Of a DNA stretch of 64,000 bases, positions 8,977 through 18,339 are shown piece after piece. Source of the stretch: Alsobacter soli (GTDB taxonomy: Bacteria; Pseudomonadota; Alphaproteobacteria; Rhizobiales; Beijerinckiaceae); the NCBI RefSeq assembly GCF_003004785.1, contig NZ_PVZS01000017.1, positions 1 to 64,000 of the forward strand. The letters run 5' to 3'. The first letter of the stretch is position 1. The number at the start of each line of letters is the position of its first letter. Made by a program: the position numbers and the translations under genes. The notes below the pieces were generated by a model. That model was not told the origin of the DNA and made no database searches. It saw nothing but the letters and a program-made list of their open reading frames with translations.

Positions 8977-9894
8977 TCAGAACCCGACCAGGTAGGGGTT
9001 CACGCTGCCGCGGCGCCAGCCGGCTTCGCGGACCAGCATGTCGAGACCCAGGCTGGCCACGTCATCGGCGACCGGGTCGAGCGATGGGCCCTTCACCTCG
9101 TAGAGGATCTTCAGGTAGCCACGGCACTCCGTGCAGGTCTCGGCCTTGATGCTGTCCAAGACGCCCTCGATCTCCCCGTAGGAGATGCCCTTGGTGGAGG
9201 AGCACAGGACGCATTTGACGCGAACCACGTGCCAGCGCGTAGCGCAAAGGGAGCAGGCGCAGAAGCGTGCGCCATGCGCGCTGGGCCAGCCCACCACGGA
9301 GCTGGTGACGGGCGGTCCGCCGCAGGCGGGGCAGGCGCCATCGGCCACCGGCACGAGCTTGCCCGCATCGAGCGTGGCGGCGAGGCGGGCGAAATGGACC
9401 TGCAGGGCGGCGGAGACGAAAACGTGCTCGCTGAGAGCGTCGGCCGAGGGGGCGTCCGCGAGAGCGGCGAACAGCAGCTCGCGCCGCCTGTCCGAATCAC
9501 GCGAGGCGAGTCTGGCCAGGGCTGCGCTCGCAGCCTCGGGCGCCTCCACGGCGGCCGCCAGGTCGAAGAAGCGGTCCAGGGTCTCCGCCACGGCTGTGTC
9601 CGGCTCGAAGCGCTCGCGCGCGATCGGAGGCATGCCGAATTCAGCGGCGCGGCGCACGTCCTCGGCTTCCGGCGGCGCGGCCGGCGACAGGTTTCCCTGG
9701 GTCGCGTGCTGCGCCTGGGACAGGCCGGCCAGGAACAGCAGGTAGGGCTTCATCTGGTGGCCTTCGGCCAGCGCGCGGAAGCGTTCGGCGCGGTCGCGGA
9801 AGAGGGACGCTGGGTTTGGCGTCACGGCCAGCGGCGGGCGACTTTCCTCGCCGATGCCGATGGGCTCGAAGGTGGGGGGCGCCGGCTGGGCCAT
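8977..9894 (-). CDS. fdhE: Formate dehydrogenase accessory protein FdhE
   Basis: The 305-residue cytoplasmic protein is needed for making active respiratory formate dehydrogenase. It has the family's four CxxC pairs, at residues 188-191 (CPAC), 214-217 (CSLC), 228-231 (CVLC) and 254-257 (CTEC), which bind iron. It lies after fdoG-fdoH-fdoI as in E. coli, 124 bases from fdoI. The GC-rich hairpin in that gap could lower its expression relative to the structural genes. Confidence 0.93.
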   Translation of the reverse strand: MAQPAPPTFEPIGIGEESRPPLAVTPNPASLFRDRAERFRALAEGHQMKPYLLFLAGLSQAQHATQGNLSPAAPPEAEDVRRAAEFGMPPIARERFEPDTAVAETLDRFFDLAAAVEAPEAASAALARLASRDSDRRRELLFAALADAPSADALSEHVFVSAALQVHFARLAATLDAGKLVPVADGACPACGGPPVTSSVVGWPSAHGARFCACSLCATRWHVVRVKCVLCSSTKGISYGEIEGVLDSIKAETCTECRGYLKILYEVKGPSLDPVADDVASLGLDMLVREAGWRRGSVNPYLVGF

Positions 9895-9964
9895 GGGTGT
9901 CTCGGTGCTCTCGGGGGCGGCGCGCGCCGCCGGCTCTGCTTGGATGCTTGCGGTTGCGCGTCAT

Positions 9965-9993
9965 CCCCGGTGAGCCGGGCAGGGCCACCGGGG
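9965..9993. repeat. GC-rich hairpin between fdoI and fdhE
   Basis: CCCCGGT and ACCGGGG form a 7-bp stem around 15 bases. It starts GTCATCCCCGG like the dispersed palindromes elsewhere in this window but is much shorter, so it may be a worn copy. There is no T tail; it may stabilise the fdoGHI mRNA end or weaken read-through. Confidence 0.5.
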
Positions 9994-10018
9994 ACGATCG
10001 ATTGCCTGGCTCGCCGAA

Positions 10019-10684
10019 CTACTCCGCCGGCTGGGCCTTGACCTCGCCCTTCTGCACTTCCTCGCGCAGCCACTTGCGGTGGTGGCGCCAGCCCCAGCCG
10101 CCCGTGACATTGCCCCGAGTCATGGCCTGGATGGTGCCGCGCACCCATATGGCCGCATAGACGTGGACGATCCAGATCAGGATCGTGCCCACGGCCGCCG
10201 CCGCGTGGATCAGCAGCGCCACCCGCTGCTGGTCGATGGAGCTGGACGCGCCGAAATACTGCTGCCAGATCACCAGACCGGTGGCGAACAGCACCAGGAT
10301 CAGCAGGGCCATGCCCCAGAACACGAGCTTCTGGCCGGCGTTGTACTTGCCGATCTCCGGCAGCCGCTCCTCGTGGCCGGCGACCACGTCCGGCAGCTTG
10401 GACATCCAGGCGCTGTCGTCGGCGTTCCAGAGGTTGGCTTTCCAGAAGCGCACGAAAAGGCCGGAGAAGCTGATGAACAGCACCACGCCGATCCACGGAT
10501 GGAGCGTGCGCGCCAGCTGGCCGCCGCCGAACAGCCCGGTGAGGAAGTAGAGGCTCGGCGTGAAGAACGCCAAGCCGGAGAGCGCCAGCAGGATGAAGCT
10601 GATCGCCGTCACCCAGTGGTTGATCCGCGCGCCGACCGCATAACGGTCGACGACGACGGATTTCGTGGAAGATGTGGACGCCAT
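10019..10684 (-). CDS. fdoI: Formate dehydrogenase cytochrome b556 (gamma) subunit
   Basis: The 221-residue membrane subunit passes electrons from the beta subunit to quinone. Four hydrophobic segments are visible (about 25-45, 64-82, 125-145 and 160-180), with His residues near their ends that could hold two b hemes (RINHWVTA, LHPWIG, LIHAAAA, IVHVYAA). AAGGAGG lies six bases before the ATG at 10684, which decides this start over a GTG one codon earlier. It follows fdoH by 31 bases and is part of the fdoGHI-fdhE operon. Confidence 0.92.
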   Translation of the reverse strand: MASTSSTKSVVVDRYAVGARINHWVTAISFILLALSGLAFFTPSLYFLTGLFGGGQLARTLHPWIGVVLFISFSGLFVRFWKANLWNADDSAWMSKLPDVVAGHEERLPEIGKYNAGQKLVFWGMALLILVLFATGLVIWQQYFGASSSIDQQRVALLIHAAAAVGTILIWIVHVYAAIWVRGTIQAMTRGNVTGGWGWRHHRKWLREEVQKGEVKAQPAE

Positions 10685-10715
10685 CACGCGCCTCCTTCCC
10701 GTGCGGCTTTCGCCA

Positions 10716-11603
10716 TCAGGCCTTCTCCTTCAGGCGGGCCGCGTTCTCTTCGTCCTCGCTGCTGACGCGGTTGGGGCCGGCCACCATGTGGTGGACCGCC
10801 GCGCCCACGGCGGCGAGGCCGATAAAGGCCAGGCCGGCGTATTTCGCGACGCCCTTCCAAAGCTCGACCACGGTCGAGATCTTCGGGTTGTCGGGCAGGC
10901 CCGCGTAGAGCGAGGGCCGGTCGTTGTGGTGCAGCACGTACATGACGTGCGTGCCGTTGACGCCCGGTGGATCATAGAGACCCGCCTGGCCGTAGCCGCG
11001 GCTCTTTAGATCATTGATGCGCTTGTCGGCGAGGTCCTTCATCTCCTGCTTGGTTCCGAAGGAGATCGCCTTGGTGGGGCAGGCCTTGGCGCAGGCCGGA
11101 CCCTGGCCGACCGCCACGCGGTCGGAGCACAGCGTGCACTTGTAGGCCTTGTTGTCGGCCTTGGAGATGCGCGGGATGTTGAAGGGGCAGCCCTTCACGC
11201 AGTAGCCGCAGCCGATGCACTTGTCGTGGTCGAAGTCCACGATGCCGTTGGAGTACTGCACGATCGCGCCGGGGGCCGGGCAGGCCTTGAGGCAGCCCGG
11301 GTCGGAGCAGTGCATGCAGCCATCCTTGCGGATCAGGAATTCGAGATTGCCGGTGGCGGCGTTCTCCCATTCCGTGAACCGCATGACGGTGAACGACGCC
11401 GGCGTCAGGTCGTGCGGGTTGTTCAGCGTGCCGTCGTTGAAGCCGACTTCCTCGCGGAGGTCGTTCCATTCCAGGCAGGCCGCCTGGCACGCCTTGCAGC
11501 CGATGCACTTCGAGACGTCGATGAGCTTGGCCACCTCCTGGGCCCCCGGCTGGAACGCCGGGGACGAGGAGGCCGAGCGGCGGACGAGTTCCATGGTCGC
11601 CAT
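10716..11603 (-). CDS. fdoH: Formate dehydrogenase iron-sulfur (beta) subunit
   Basis: The 295-residue protein carries four [4Fe-4S] clusters that wire the alpha subunit to the cytochrome. The cysteine motifs [35 protein letters not shown] and CTLCSDRV...CAKAC are all present. A C-terminal hydrophobic helix ([20 protein letters not shown]) anchors it in the membrane, as in FdnH/FdoH. It has no signal peptide and should be exported bound to the Tat-targeted alpha subunit. It starts 14 bases after fdoG. Confidence 0.94.
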   Translation of the reverse strand: MATMELVRRSASSSPAFQPGAQEVAKLIDVSKCIGCKACQAACLEWNDLREEVGFNDGTLNNPHDLTPASFTVMRFTEWENAATGNLEFLIRKDGCMHCSDPGCLKACPAPGAIVQYSNGIVDFDHDKCIGCGYCVKGCPFNIPRISKADNKAYKCTLCSDRVAVGQGPACAKACPTKAISFGTKQEMKDLADKRINDLKSRGYGQAGLYDPPGVNGTHVMYVLHHNDRPSLYAGLPDNPKISTVVELWKGVAKYAGLAFIGLAAVGAAVHHMVAGPNRVSSEDEENAARLKEKA

Positions 11604-11617
11604 GTTCGCGCCTCCCC

Positions 11618-14600
11618 TTACGCCACCGGACCCGGGATGGGTTCCACGTTCACCAGGAACGCCTTGAACTCAGGCGTCTCGATGTTCGCGTCGCCGACGA
11701 ACGGGGTCAGGCTGTTTGGCCCGAAGCCCTTTTTCGCGGCGCCCATGAAGCCCCAGTGGATCGGGATGCCCACTACGTGGACGGTCTTGCCGTCGCAGGT
11801 GAGCGGCTTGATGCGCTTGGTGACGACCGCCTTGGCCTCTACCTGGCCGCGCTTGGACGACACCTTGACCCATCCGCCGGGCTTGATGCCCTTCTCGGCC
11901 GCGAGCTGCTCGGAGATCTCGACGAAGAACTCCGGCTGCAGCACCGCGTTCACCTGCACGTGCTTCGTCCAGTAGTGGAAGTGCTCGGTCAGGCGATAGC
12001 TGGTGGCCGCGTACGGGAACTCCTTGGAGCCGTTCTCGGCCATCCGGGCGAGGTCCTCCTTGAACACCCGCGCCACCGGATTCCCCTTGATCTTGGGGTT
12101 CACCGGATTGTTGATCGGGCTCTCGAAGGGCTCGTAGTGGACCGGGAACGGGCCGTCGCGCATCCCGGCGCGGACCCACAGCTTGCCGACGCCCTCCTGG
12201 TTCATGATGAACGGCATCACGGTCCCGGGCTTCGCCGTGGGGGCGATGTCCGGAATATCGTTGCCGGCCCACTTGGACCCGTCCCAGGCGATGAGCTTGC
12301 GGCTCGGATCCCAGGGCTGGCCCTCCAGGTTGGCGGAGGCGCGGTTGTAGAGCACGCGGCGATTGGCCGGCCACGCGAAGGCCCAGTTGAGATAGGCCCC
12401 CATGTCGCCCGGATCCTTGTTGTCCCGGCGCGCCATCATGTTGCCGGCCTCGGTGAACGAGCCCGAGTAGATCCAGCAGCCGCAGGCGGTGGTCCCGTCG
12501 TCGCGGAGAGCCGCGAAAGCCGGCACCTGCTTGCCCTTCTGCAGGAGCATCTTGGAGCTGTCCGTCGGGTCCGGCACGTCGGCGAGGACGTAGCCGTTGA
12601 CCTCGCGCGCGATCTCGTCGGGCTGCGGGTCGTCCGGGTTCTTGTAGTTCCAGACCAGGTTGACGATCGGGTCCGGGAAGGCGCCGCCGTCCTTCTGGTA
12701 GGCGGTCTTCAGGCGCTTCCAGAGCTGCGCCATGATCCAGACGTCCGACTTGGCCTCGCCGGGCGCATCCGCTCCCGGCCAGTGCCACTGCAGCCAGCGC
12801 GAGGAGTTGGTCAGCGAGCCCTCGTCCTCCGCGAAGCAGGTGGAGGGCAGCTGGAACACCTCGGTCTGGATGGAGGCGCTGTCGACCTCGTTGTACTTGC
12901 CATGGTTCTCCCAGAAGCGGGACGTCTCCGTCTCCAGGGGGTCCATGGTGACGAGCCACTTCAGCTTGCTCAACGCCCGCGTGACCTTGCCCCGGTCGGG
13001 GAAGGACAGCAGGGGGTTGAAGCCCTGGCAGAAGTAACCGGTCATCTTGCCCTGATCCATGAGATCGAAGGCGCGCAGCACGTCGTAGGTGACGTCGAGC
13101 TTCGGCAGGTAGTCGAAAGCCCAGTCGTTCTCGGCCGTGGCGGCGGGGCCGTACATGGCTTTCTGGAAGCTCACGAAGAACTTCTTGTAGTTCTGCCAGA
13201 AGCTGGTCTGGTCGGGACGCAGCGGCTTGAACAGCCGGGTCTGCATATAGGGCGCGAGGCTGGTCTCCTTCTCGGACGGCAGCGTGAGATAGCCGGGGAG
13301 CAGGTTGGACATCAGCCCGACGTCCGTCAGGCCCTGGATGTTGGAATGGCCGCGCAGGGCGTTCATGCCGCCGCCCGCAAGACCCATGTTGCCGAGGAGA
13401 AGCTGCAACATGGCCATGCCGCGGATGTTCTGCGAGCCCTTGGAGTGCTGCGTCCACCCAAGCGCGTACATGGACGTCATCACCTTGTCGGGCGCGGACG
13501 TCTCGGAAACCATCTTGGCCACCGTCAGGAACTTGTCCTTCGGGGTGCCGCAGATGCGCTCCACGAACTCGGGCGTGTACTGGGCGACATGCTCCTTCAG
13601 GAGGTTGAACACGCAGCGCGGGTGCTGGAGCGTCGTGTCCGTGACGGCGTAGCCGTCCGGCCCAATCTCGTAGTCCCACGTGGAGCGGTCGTAGTCGCGC
13701 TTGCTCTCGTCATAGCCGGAGAACAGGCCGTCCTTGTAGGAATAGCCCTCCTTCACCACCAGCGAGGCGTTGGTGTAGTTGGCGACGTAGTCCTTCTGGA
13801 TCTTGCCGTTCTGCAGGCAATAGTTGATCACGCCGAGCAGGAACGCGATGTCGGTTCCCTGCCGTATGGGCGCGTAGAAATCCGCCACGGACGCCGAGCG
13901 CGTAAAGCGCGGGTCCACGACGATGAGCTTGGCGCCCCGGTTGGCTTTCGCCTCCGTGACCCATTTGAAGCCGCAGGGGTGAGCCTCGGCCGCGTTCCCG
14001 CCCATGATCAGGACGAGATCGGTGTTCTTGATGTCAGTCCACGAATTGGTCATCGCGCCGCGGCCAAACGTCGGGGCAAGACTTGCCACCGTCGGGCCGT
14101 GTCAAACGCGAGCCTGGTTGTCGAAGACCAACATGCCGGCGCTGCGCACCACCTTGTAGGTGGCGAACGCCGTTTCGTTCGTGGTGGCGGACGCGGCCAG
14201 GAAGCCCGTGGTCGTCCACCGGTTGACCGTGACCCCGTCCTTGTTCTTGGCGACGAAGTTGCGGTCGCGGTCCTCCTTCATGAGCTGCGCGATGCGATCC
14301 AGCGCGAACTCCCAGGACACCCGCTTGAACTCCTTTGCGCCGGGAGCCCGGTGCATCGGGTACTTCGTGCGCGTGGGCGCGTTCACGAAATCCAGCAGAG
14401 CCGCGCCCTTCGGGCAAAGCGTCCCGCGGTTGGTCGGGTGATCGACGTCACCCTCGATGTGCATGATCTTCCGCTTGCCGTCCGCCTTGGACGATTCGGA
14501 ATACATAATGATGCCGCAGCCGACCGAGCAGTAGGGGCAAGTGTTGCGGGTCTCTGTGGTGTTCGCGAGCTTGAACGGGCGAATCGAGGCCGCGACAGCC

Positions 14601-14698
14601 TCCTCCACGCCCATGAAGCCCAGCGCCCCCATGGCGGACCCGGCAACGCTCGCGCCTGCTCCCTTCAGGAACTGGCGGCGAGAGACTTCGCCGAGCAT
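11618..14698 (-). CDS. fdoG: Formate dehydrogenase alpha subunit, selenocysteine-containing
   Basis: The catalytic molybdo-bis-MGD subunit oxidises formate to CO2 in the periplasm. Read through one in-frame TGA (14104-14102) it is 1026 residues, close to the 1015-1016 of E. coli FdnG/FdoG. A Tat signal ([10 protein letters not shown], residues 6-15) is followed by the [4Fe-4S] motif CPYCSVGCG and CPKGAALLD. The TGA is residue 199 in the context [16 protein letters not shown], exactly the Sec site of this family, and the frame continues without a break to GPVA at the end. Treated as an ordinary stop the gene would look split into 198 and 823 residues. It leads the fdoGHI-fdhE operon. Confidence 0.96.
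14062..14104 (-). promoter_or_regulatory. Bacterial SECIS element with the Sec UGA of fdoG
   Basis: The UGA is at 14104-14102. A hairpin with stem GGCAA / UUGCC around GUC (14087-14075) lies 14 bases downstream, with further pairing around it. The apical GUC context and coding sequence ([15 protein letters not shown]) closely match the E. coli fdnG SECIS, which recruits SelB. Confidence 0.85.
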
Positions 14699-14714
14699 GT
14701 TGCTTCTCCTCCTC

Positions 14715-14730
14715 GCCGTCTTTCGACGGC
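14715..14730 (-). other. 5'-UTR hairpin of fdoG
   Basis: GCCGTC-GAAA-GACGGC forms a perfect 6-bp stem with a GNRA tetraloop directly before the GGAGGAG ribosome binding site (14712-14706), which is seven bases from the ATG. It may protect the message or modulate initiation. Confidence 0.5.
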
Positions 14731-14749
14731 CCCCTTTTCAGGGTGACTC

Positions 14750-14777
14750 ATTACAGCCCGGAATAAAAAATTGTCAA
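14750..14777 (-). promoter_or_regulatory. Sigma-70-type promoter candidate of the fdo operon
   Basis: The minus strand reads TTGACA (14777-14772), 16 bases that are A/T-rich at first, then TGTAAT (14755-14750). That is six of six and five of six consensus bases. Transcription would start near 14743, about 45 bases before the fdoG ATG. No FNR-like site was recognised. Confidence 0.55.
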
Positions 14778-14801
14778 AGCCATCCCGTTGTGCGGCGCGT
14801 C

Positions 14802-14824
14802 ATCCAGGCGCGCGCTGCCTGGAT
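14802..14824. repeat. Hairpin in the gap upstream of the fdo operon
   Basis: ATCCAGGC and GCCTGGAT form a perfect 8-bp stem around 7 bases, preceded by CGTC and followed by CCCC, so it looks like a short remnant of the dispersed GTCATCC...GGATCC palindromes. The remainder of the gap 14831-15054 holds no gene or RNA that I can support. Confidence 0.5.
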
Positions 14825-15054
14825 CCCCTTGCTCTTTGCTGGGAAGTGGGTCTTCTTTCTGCGGGCGGTACGGTGCGAGTTCATCGGCCGTTGCTATGGG
14901 GACGACACGGAAACGCCCTCGTTCGCCTGGCCTGAAACGCCGACTCCGCAGAACCTCGGCCAGTGTTGCCCGCCGCTCACAGTCGCGCGACGCGCGTGCC
15001 GCTAAGCTTGCGGGTCCCCGGCTCGTCCGAACGCCAACGTAAAGCACTCGTCGC

Positions 15055-16275
15055 ATGGCCCGCCTCGCGCGCACCTCCGTGAACCCCGCCGTCGACGCCG
15101 CCGGCCTGCTGCGCCGTTTTGGCTTCGCGGTGCTCGTCGTGGCGGCGCCCCTTTTGGCCGTGGGCTCGCGCCGCGGACTGGTGATCGCGGCGCCCATCGG
15201 AATCGCCCTCATGGTGCTGGCCAGGGTGATCGAATCCGAGGGACGCGAGCCCTGGCGCCAGACCGGCAGGGCGCTCTGGACGCCGACCGGGGCAGTCGCG
15301 GCTTTCCTTGCGTTCTGGGCGGCATTGTCCCTGCTCTGGGCGCCGTTTCCCGCCGCTGCAGCCGAGCGCGTGCTCAACCTGCTCGCCGCGGGCCTCACAG
15401 GCCTCGTGGCCGTCACGGCGCTCCCAGACCGTATGAGGGTCTCCAACCTTTATCTGCTGCCCATCGGCGTGGGCCTGGCCGCGATCGCAGCCCTTGCGAT
15501 CGCCTGGCGAGCGGCGGCGGGGCGCAGCCCCGATCCGGAGACCGACCGGGCCTTGATCGAGCGCGGCCTCCTCGTGCTGGTGCTGGTCACGCCCGCTGCG
15601 GTGACATGGCTTCTCTCCAAAGAGCGCCTTGCGTCCGGTTTCGCCCTGGTGGCGGCGGTGACGGCGGCCCTGATCCTTGGGGACAACCTGCCGGCGCTGC
15701 TGGCCTTGGTCCTGGGAGCCCTGGTTTTCGCAGCCGCGACGGTCAATTCCCGCATGGGCAGGCGCTCGGCCCTGTTTCTTCTTCCAGGCCTCGTGGCGGC
15801 GGCTCCGCTGATCCCGTTCCTGCTGCATCCTCTTGCGAAGCTGGCCTTCGGGGTCACGAGCCCGCGGTCGGAGGCCTTGCGGGTCTGGCGCCGCATCGTC
15901 ACGGACGAACCCCTGCGGCTCCTCACTGGCCGGGGTCTCGACACCGCGCTGCGCGCCAAGCTGGCCGGAATCGTCCCCAGCGGCGCGCCCGGCGGCCTCC
16001 TGTTCGACATCTGGTTCGAGCTGGGATTCCTGGGCGCGGCGGCCTTGGCGCTGCTGCTGGCGAGCGCTGTGCTCGCCACGAAGCGGCTTTCACCGAGCGT
16101 CGGGCCCGGGGGGCTGATGACGCTCACGGTGGCTTTCATCCTCGCAGCCTTCGGCCAAGGCGCCGCGCAGGCCTGGTGGCTGATGAGCCTTGTGCTCGGC
16201 GCCGTCGCCATCGTGGCCGTGGACCGGGGCCAATACCGGACCAGTCGTCCGAAGACGCACGTCTTCCGCAGCTGA
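15055..16275 (+). CDS. Polytopic membrane protein, O-antigen ligase-like
   Basis: The 406-residue protein has about ten hydrophobic segments and one larger loop in the second half (about 285-330, rich in charged residues and containing GRGLDTALRAKLAG), the layout of O-antigen ligase/polymerase (Wzy_C) proteins. The motif ALSLLWAPFPAAAAERVLNL also resembles that family. A role in joining or polymerising surface polysaccharide is inferred from topology only. No glycosyltransferase or polysaccharide gene lies nearby, so the substrate is open. It stands alone between the divergent fdo operon and the convergent ABC operon. Confidence 0.6.
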   Translation: MARLARTSVNPAVDAAGLLRRFGFAVLVVAAPLLAVGSRRGLVIAAPIGIALMVLARVIESEGREPWRQTGRALWTPTGAVAAFLAFWAALSLLWAPFPAAAAERVLNLLAAGLTGLVAVTALPDRMRVSNLYLLPIGVGLAAIAALAIAWRAAAGRSPDPETDRALIERGLLVLVLVTPAAVTWLLSKERLASGFALVAAVTAALILGDNLPALLALVLGALVFAAATVNSRMGRRSALFLLPGLVAAAPLIPFLLHPLAKLAFGVTSPRSEALRVWRRIVTDEPLRLLTGRGLDTALRAKLAGIVPSGAPGGLLFDIWFELGFLGAAALALLLASAVLATKRLSPSVGPGGLMTLTVAFILAAFGQGAAQAWWLMSLVLGAVAIVAVDRGQYRTSRPKTHVFRS

Positions 16276-16291
16276 CGGGCTGGCGGGCCGG

Positions 16292-17308
16292 CTAGACCGC
16301 CGCGACCTCCGGCATGTCCTGCGGGTCGGCGCGTCCCTCGTGGACCGCGTGGCAAGCGACGCCGTCGCGCAGCGGCGGGACCTCGCGCCGGCAGCGCTCG
16401 TTCGCTAGCGCGCAACGTGGGTTGAAGGTGCAGCCGGACGGCGGGGAGATCGGGTTGGGGATCTCGCCCTGAACCGGGGTGCGCGGGCGGCCCGACATGG
16501 CGAGGTCCGGCACCGCGTCCAGCAGCATGCGGGTGTAGGGGTGGCGCGGCGCAGCGAAGAGCTGCTTCGCCGGCGCGACCTCGACCACCCGGCCCAGATA
16601 CATGACCCCGATGGTCGCCGCCATGTGGCGCACGACCGCCAGATTGTGGCTGATGAACAGGTAGGTCAGGCCCAGCCGGTCCTGCAGGTCGCGCATGAGA
16701 TTGAGGATCTGCGCCTGCACGGAGACGTCGAGCGCCGAGGTGGGCTCGTCGCAGACGATGAACTCGGCTTCCGAGGCCAGCGCCCTCGCGATCGCGATGC
16801 GCTGCCGCTGGCCTCCCGAGAACTCGTGCGGGAACTTGGCGGCGTCCGCCGGGTCCAGGCCGACCAGCCGAAGCAGTTCGCCCACGCGCTCCTCCACGCC
16901 CTGCTCGCGCGCGAGCCCGAAGGCGCGGATAGGCTCCGCGATGATGCGCCCCACGCGCCAGCGGGGATCGAGGCTGGCGTAAGGGTCCTGGAAGATCATC
17001 TGGATGCGCCGGCGCAGGCGCTTGCGGGCGCCGGAATCCCGAGCGGCCGTCATCGAGACGCCGTCGATCACCACCTCGCCGGCGGTCGGGGGCAGCAGCC
17101 CCACCACCATGCGGGCGACGGTGGACTTGCCGGAGCCGGACTCGCCCACCAGCGCGAAGGTCTCCCCGCGCCGGATGGAGACGGTGACGCCGTCCACCGC
17201 CTTCAGGAGCTGCCGGCCCTCACGGGCGAGCGTGCGCTCCAGCCACGGCTTGGAGACGTCGAAGACGCGGCGCAGATCGCGGATGTCGACGAAGTTGTCG
17301 GAGCTCAT
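16292..17308 (-). CDS. Oligopeptide/dipeptide ABC transporter ATP-binding protein (DppF type)
   Basis: The 338-residue ATPase has GESGSGKST (Walker A), the signature FSGGQRQR and VCDEPTSALD (Walker B), and the C-terminal oligopeptide-transporter region with CTFNPRC, typical of the DppF/OppF partner. It energises uptake through the two permeases of this operon, on the cytoplasmic side. It is the last gene of the operon and overlaps the DppD-type gene by four bases (ATGA). Confidence 0.92.
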   Translation of the reverse strand: MSSDNFVDIRDLRRVFDVSKPWLERTLAREGRQLLKAVDGVTVSIRRGETFALVGESGSGKSTVARMVVGLLPPTAGEVVIDGVSMTAARDSGARKRLRRRIQMIFQDPYASLDPRWRVGRIIAEPIRAFGLAREQGVEERVGELLRLVGLDPADAAKFPHEFSGGQRQRIAIARALASEAEFIVCDEPTSALDVSVQAQILNLMRDLQDRLGLTYLFISHNLAVVRHMAATIGVMYLGRVVEVAPAKQLFAAPRHPYTRMLLDAVPDLAMSGRPRTPVQGEIPNPISPPSGCTFNPRCALANERCRREVPPLRDGVACHAVHEGRADPQDMPEVAAV

Positions 17309-18339
17309 GCGCGGCTCCTTCCCACGGCGGCGGCGACCTTGTCCCTTTGCACCAGCGCCTCCGCGTCCACGCCCGGCTCGTCATACAGGTGGCACGCCAC
17401 CGCGTGGGCGCCGCGGCTGAGCAACTCCGGCCGCTCGGCGACGCAGCGCGCGTAGGCGTGCGGACACCGTGGGTTGAAGGCGCACCCGGCCGGAATGGCT
17501 GTGAGGCGGGGCATGGAGCCGGGGATCTGCACGAGCCTGTCCGTGGCCGTCTCGAGCGTCGGGATGGAGCCCATCAGGCCCGCCGCGTAGGGGTGGAACG
17601 GGCGGCTCACCACGTCGCGCACCGGGCCGATCTCGGCCACGCGGCCAGCGTACATCACGGCCACGCGGTCGGCCGTCTCGGCGATCACGCCCATGTCGTG
17701 GGTGATCAGCATCACGGCCGTGCCGCGCTCGCGGCAGAGCCGCTTGAGCAGGGTGATGATCTGCGCCTGCACGGAGACGTCGAGGGCGGTGGTGGGCTCG
17801 TCTGCGATCACGAGCTCCGGTTCGGCGCAGAGCGCGAGCGCCAGCACCACGCGCTGGCGCATGCCGCCGGAGAACTCGTGCGGGTAGCCGTCGATGCGCC
17901 GCTCCGGGGCCGGGATGCCGACCTCCGCCAGGAGCTCGATCGCCCTCGTGCGCGCCTTGGCGGCGCTGAGTGGCAGGTGGGTGCGGATGGTCTCGACCAG
18001 CTGGTCGCCAACACGGTAGAGCGGGTTGAGGCTCGTCAGCGGGTCCTGGAACACCATGCCGATGCGGCGCCCGCGCACCTGCCGCATGGCGGTCGGCGAC
18101 AGGTTGTCGATCCGCTCGCCCTTGAGGCGGATCTCGCCCGAGGCGATGCGGCCCGGCGGCTCGATCAGCCCGATCACGGCCGAGCCGGTCACCGACTTGC
18201 CGGCGCCGGACTCCCCCACGACGCCGAGCACCTCGCCCTTGCCGATGTCGAAGGAGACCCGGTCCAGCGCGCGCAGGACGCCGCGACGGGTGACGAACTC
18301 GACGCAGAGGTCGCGGACGGAAAGGACGGGCTCTGTCAT
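17305..18339 (-). CDS. Oligopeptide/dipeptide ABC transporter ATP-binding protein (DppD type)
   Basis: The 344-residue ATPase shows GESGAGKSV (Walker A), FSGGMRQR (signature), IADEPTTALDV (Walker B) and the oligopeptide C-terminal motif GCAFNPRCPHAYARC. It pairs with the DppF-type protein as a heterodimer. The start at 18339 overlaps the stop of the upstream permease by four bases; a much longer frame upstream reads over that permease in the wrong frame. Confidence 0.92.
   Translation of the reverse strand: MTEPVLSVRDLCVEFVTRRGVLRALDRVSFDIGKGEVLGVVGESGAGKSVTGSAVIGLIEPPGRIASGEIRLKGERIDNLSPTAMRQVRGRRIGMVFQDPLTSLNPLYRVGDQLVETIRTHLPLSAAKARTRAIELLAEVGIPAPERRIDGYPHEFSGGMRQRVVLALALCAEPELVIADEPTTALDVSVQAQIITLLKRLCRERGTAVMLITHDMGVIAETADRVAVMYAGRVAEIGPVRDVVSRPFHPYAAGLMGSIPTLETATDRLVQIPGSMPRLTAIPAGCAFNPRCPHAYARCVAERPELLSRGAHAVACHLYDEPGVDAEALVQRDKVAAAVGRSRA

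Noticed and set aside
14089-14104. Stop codon that would split fdoG into two genes or mark a pseudogene
   Set aside because: The codon is TGA at the known Sec position of the family, followed by a SECIS hairpin, with selA, selB and tRNA-Sec close by.
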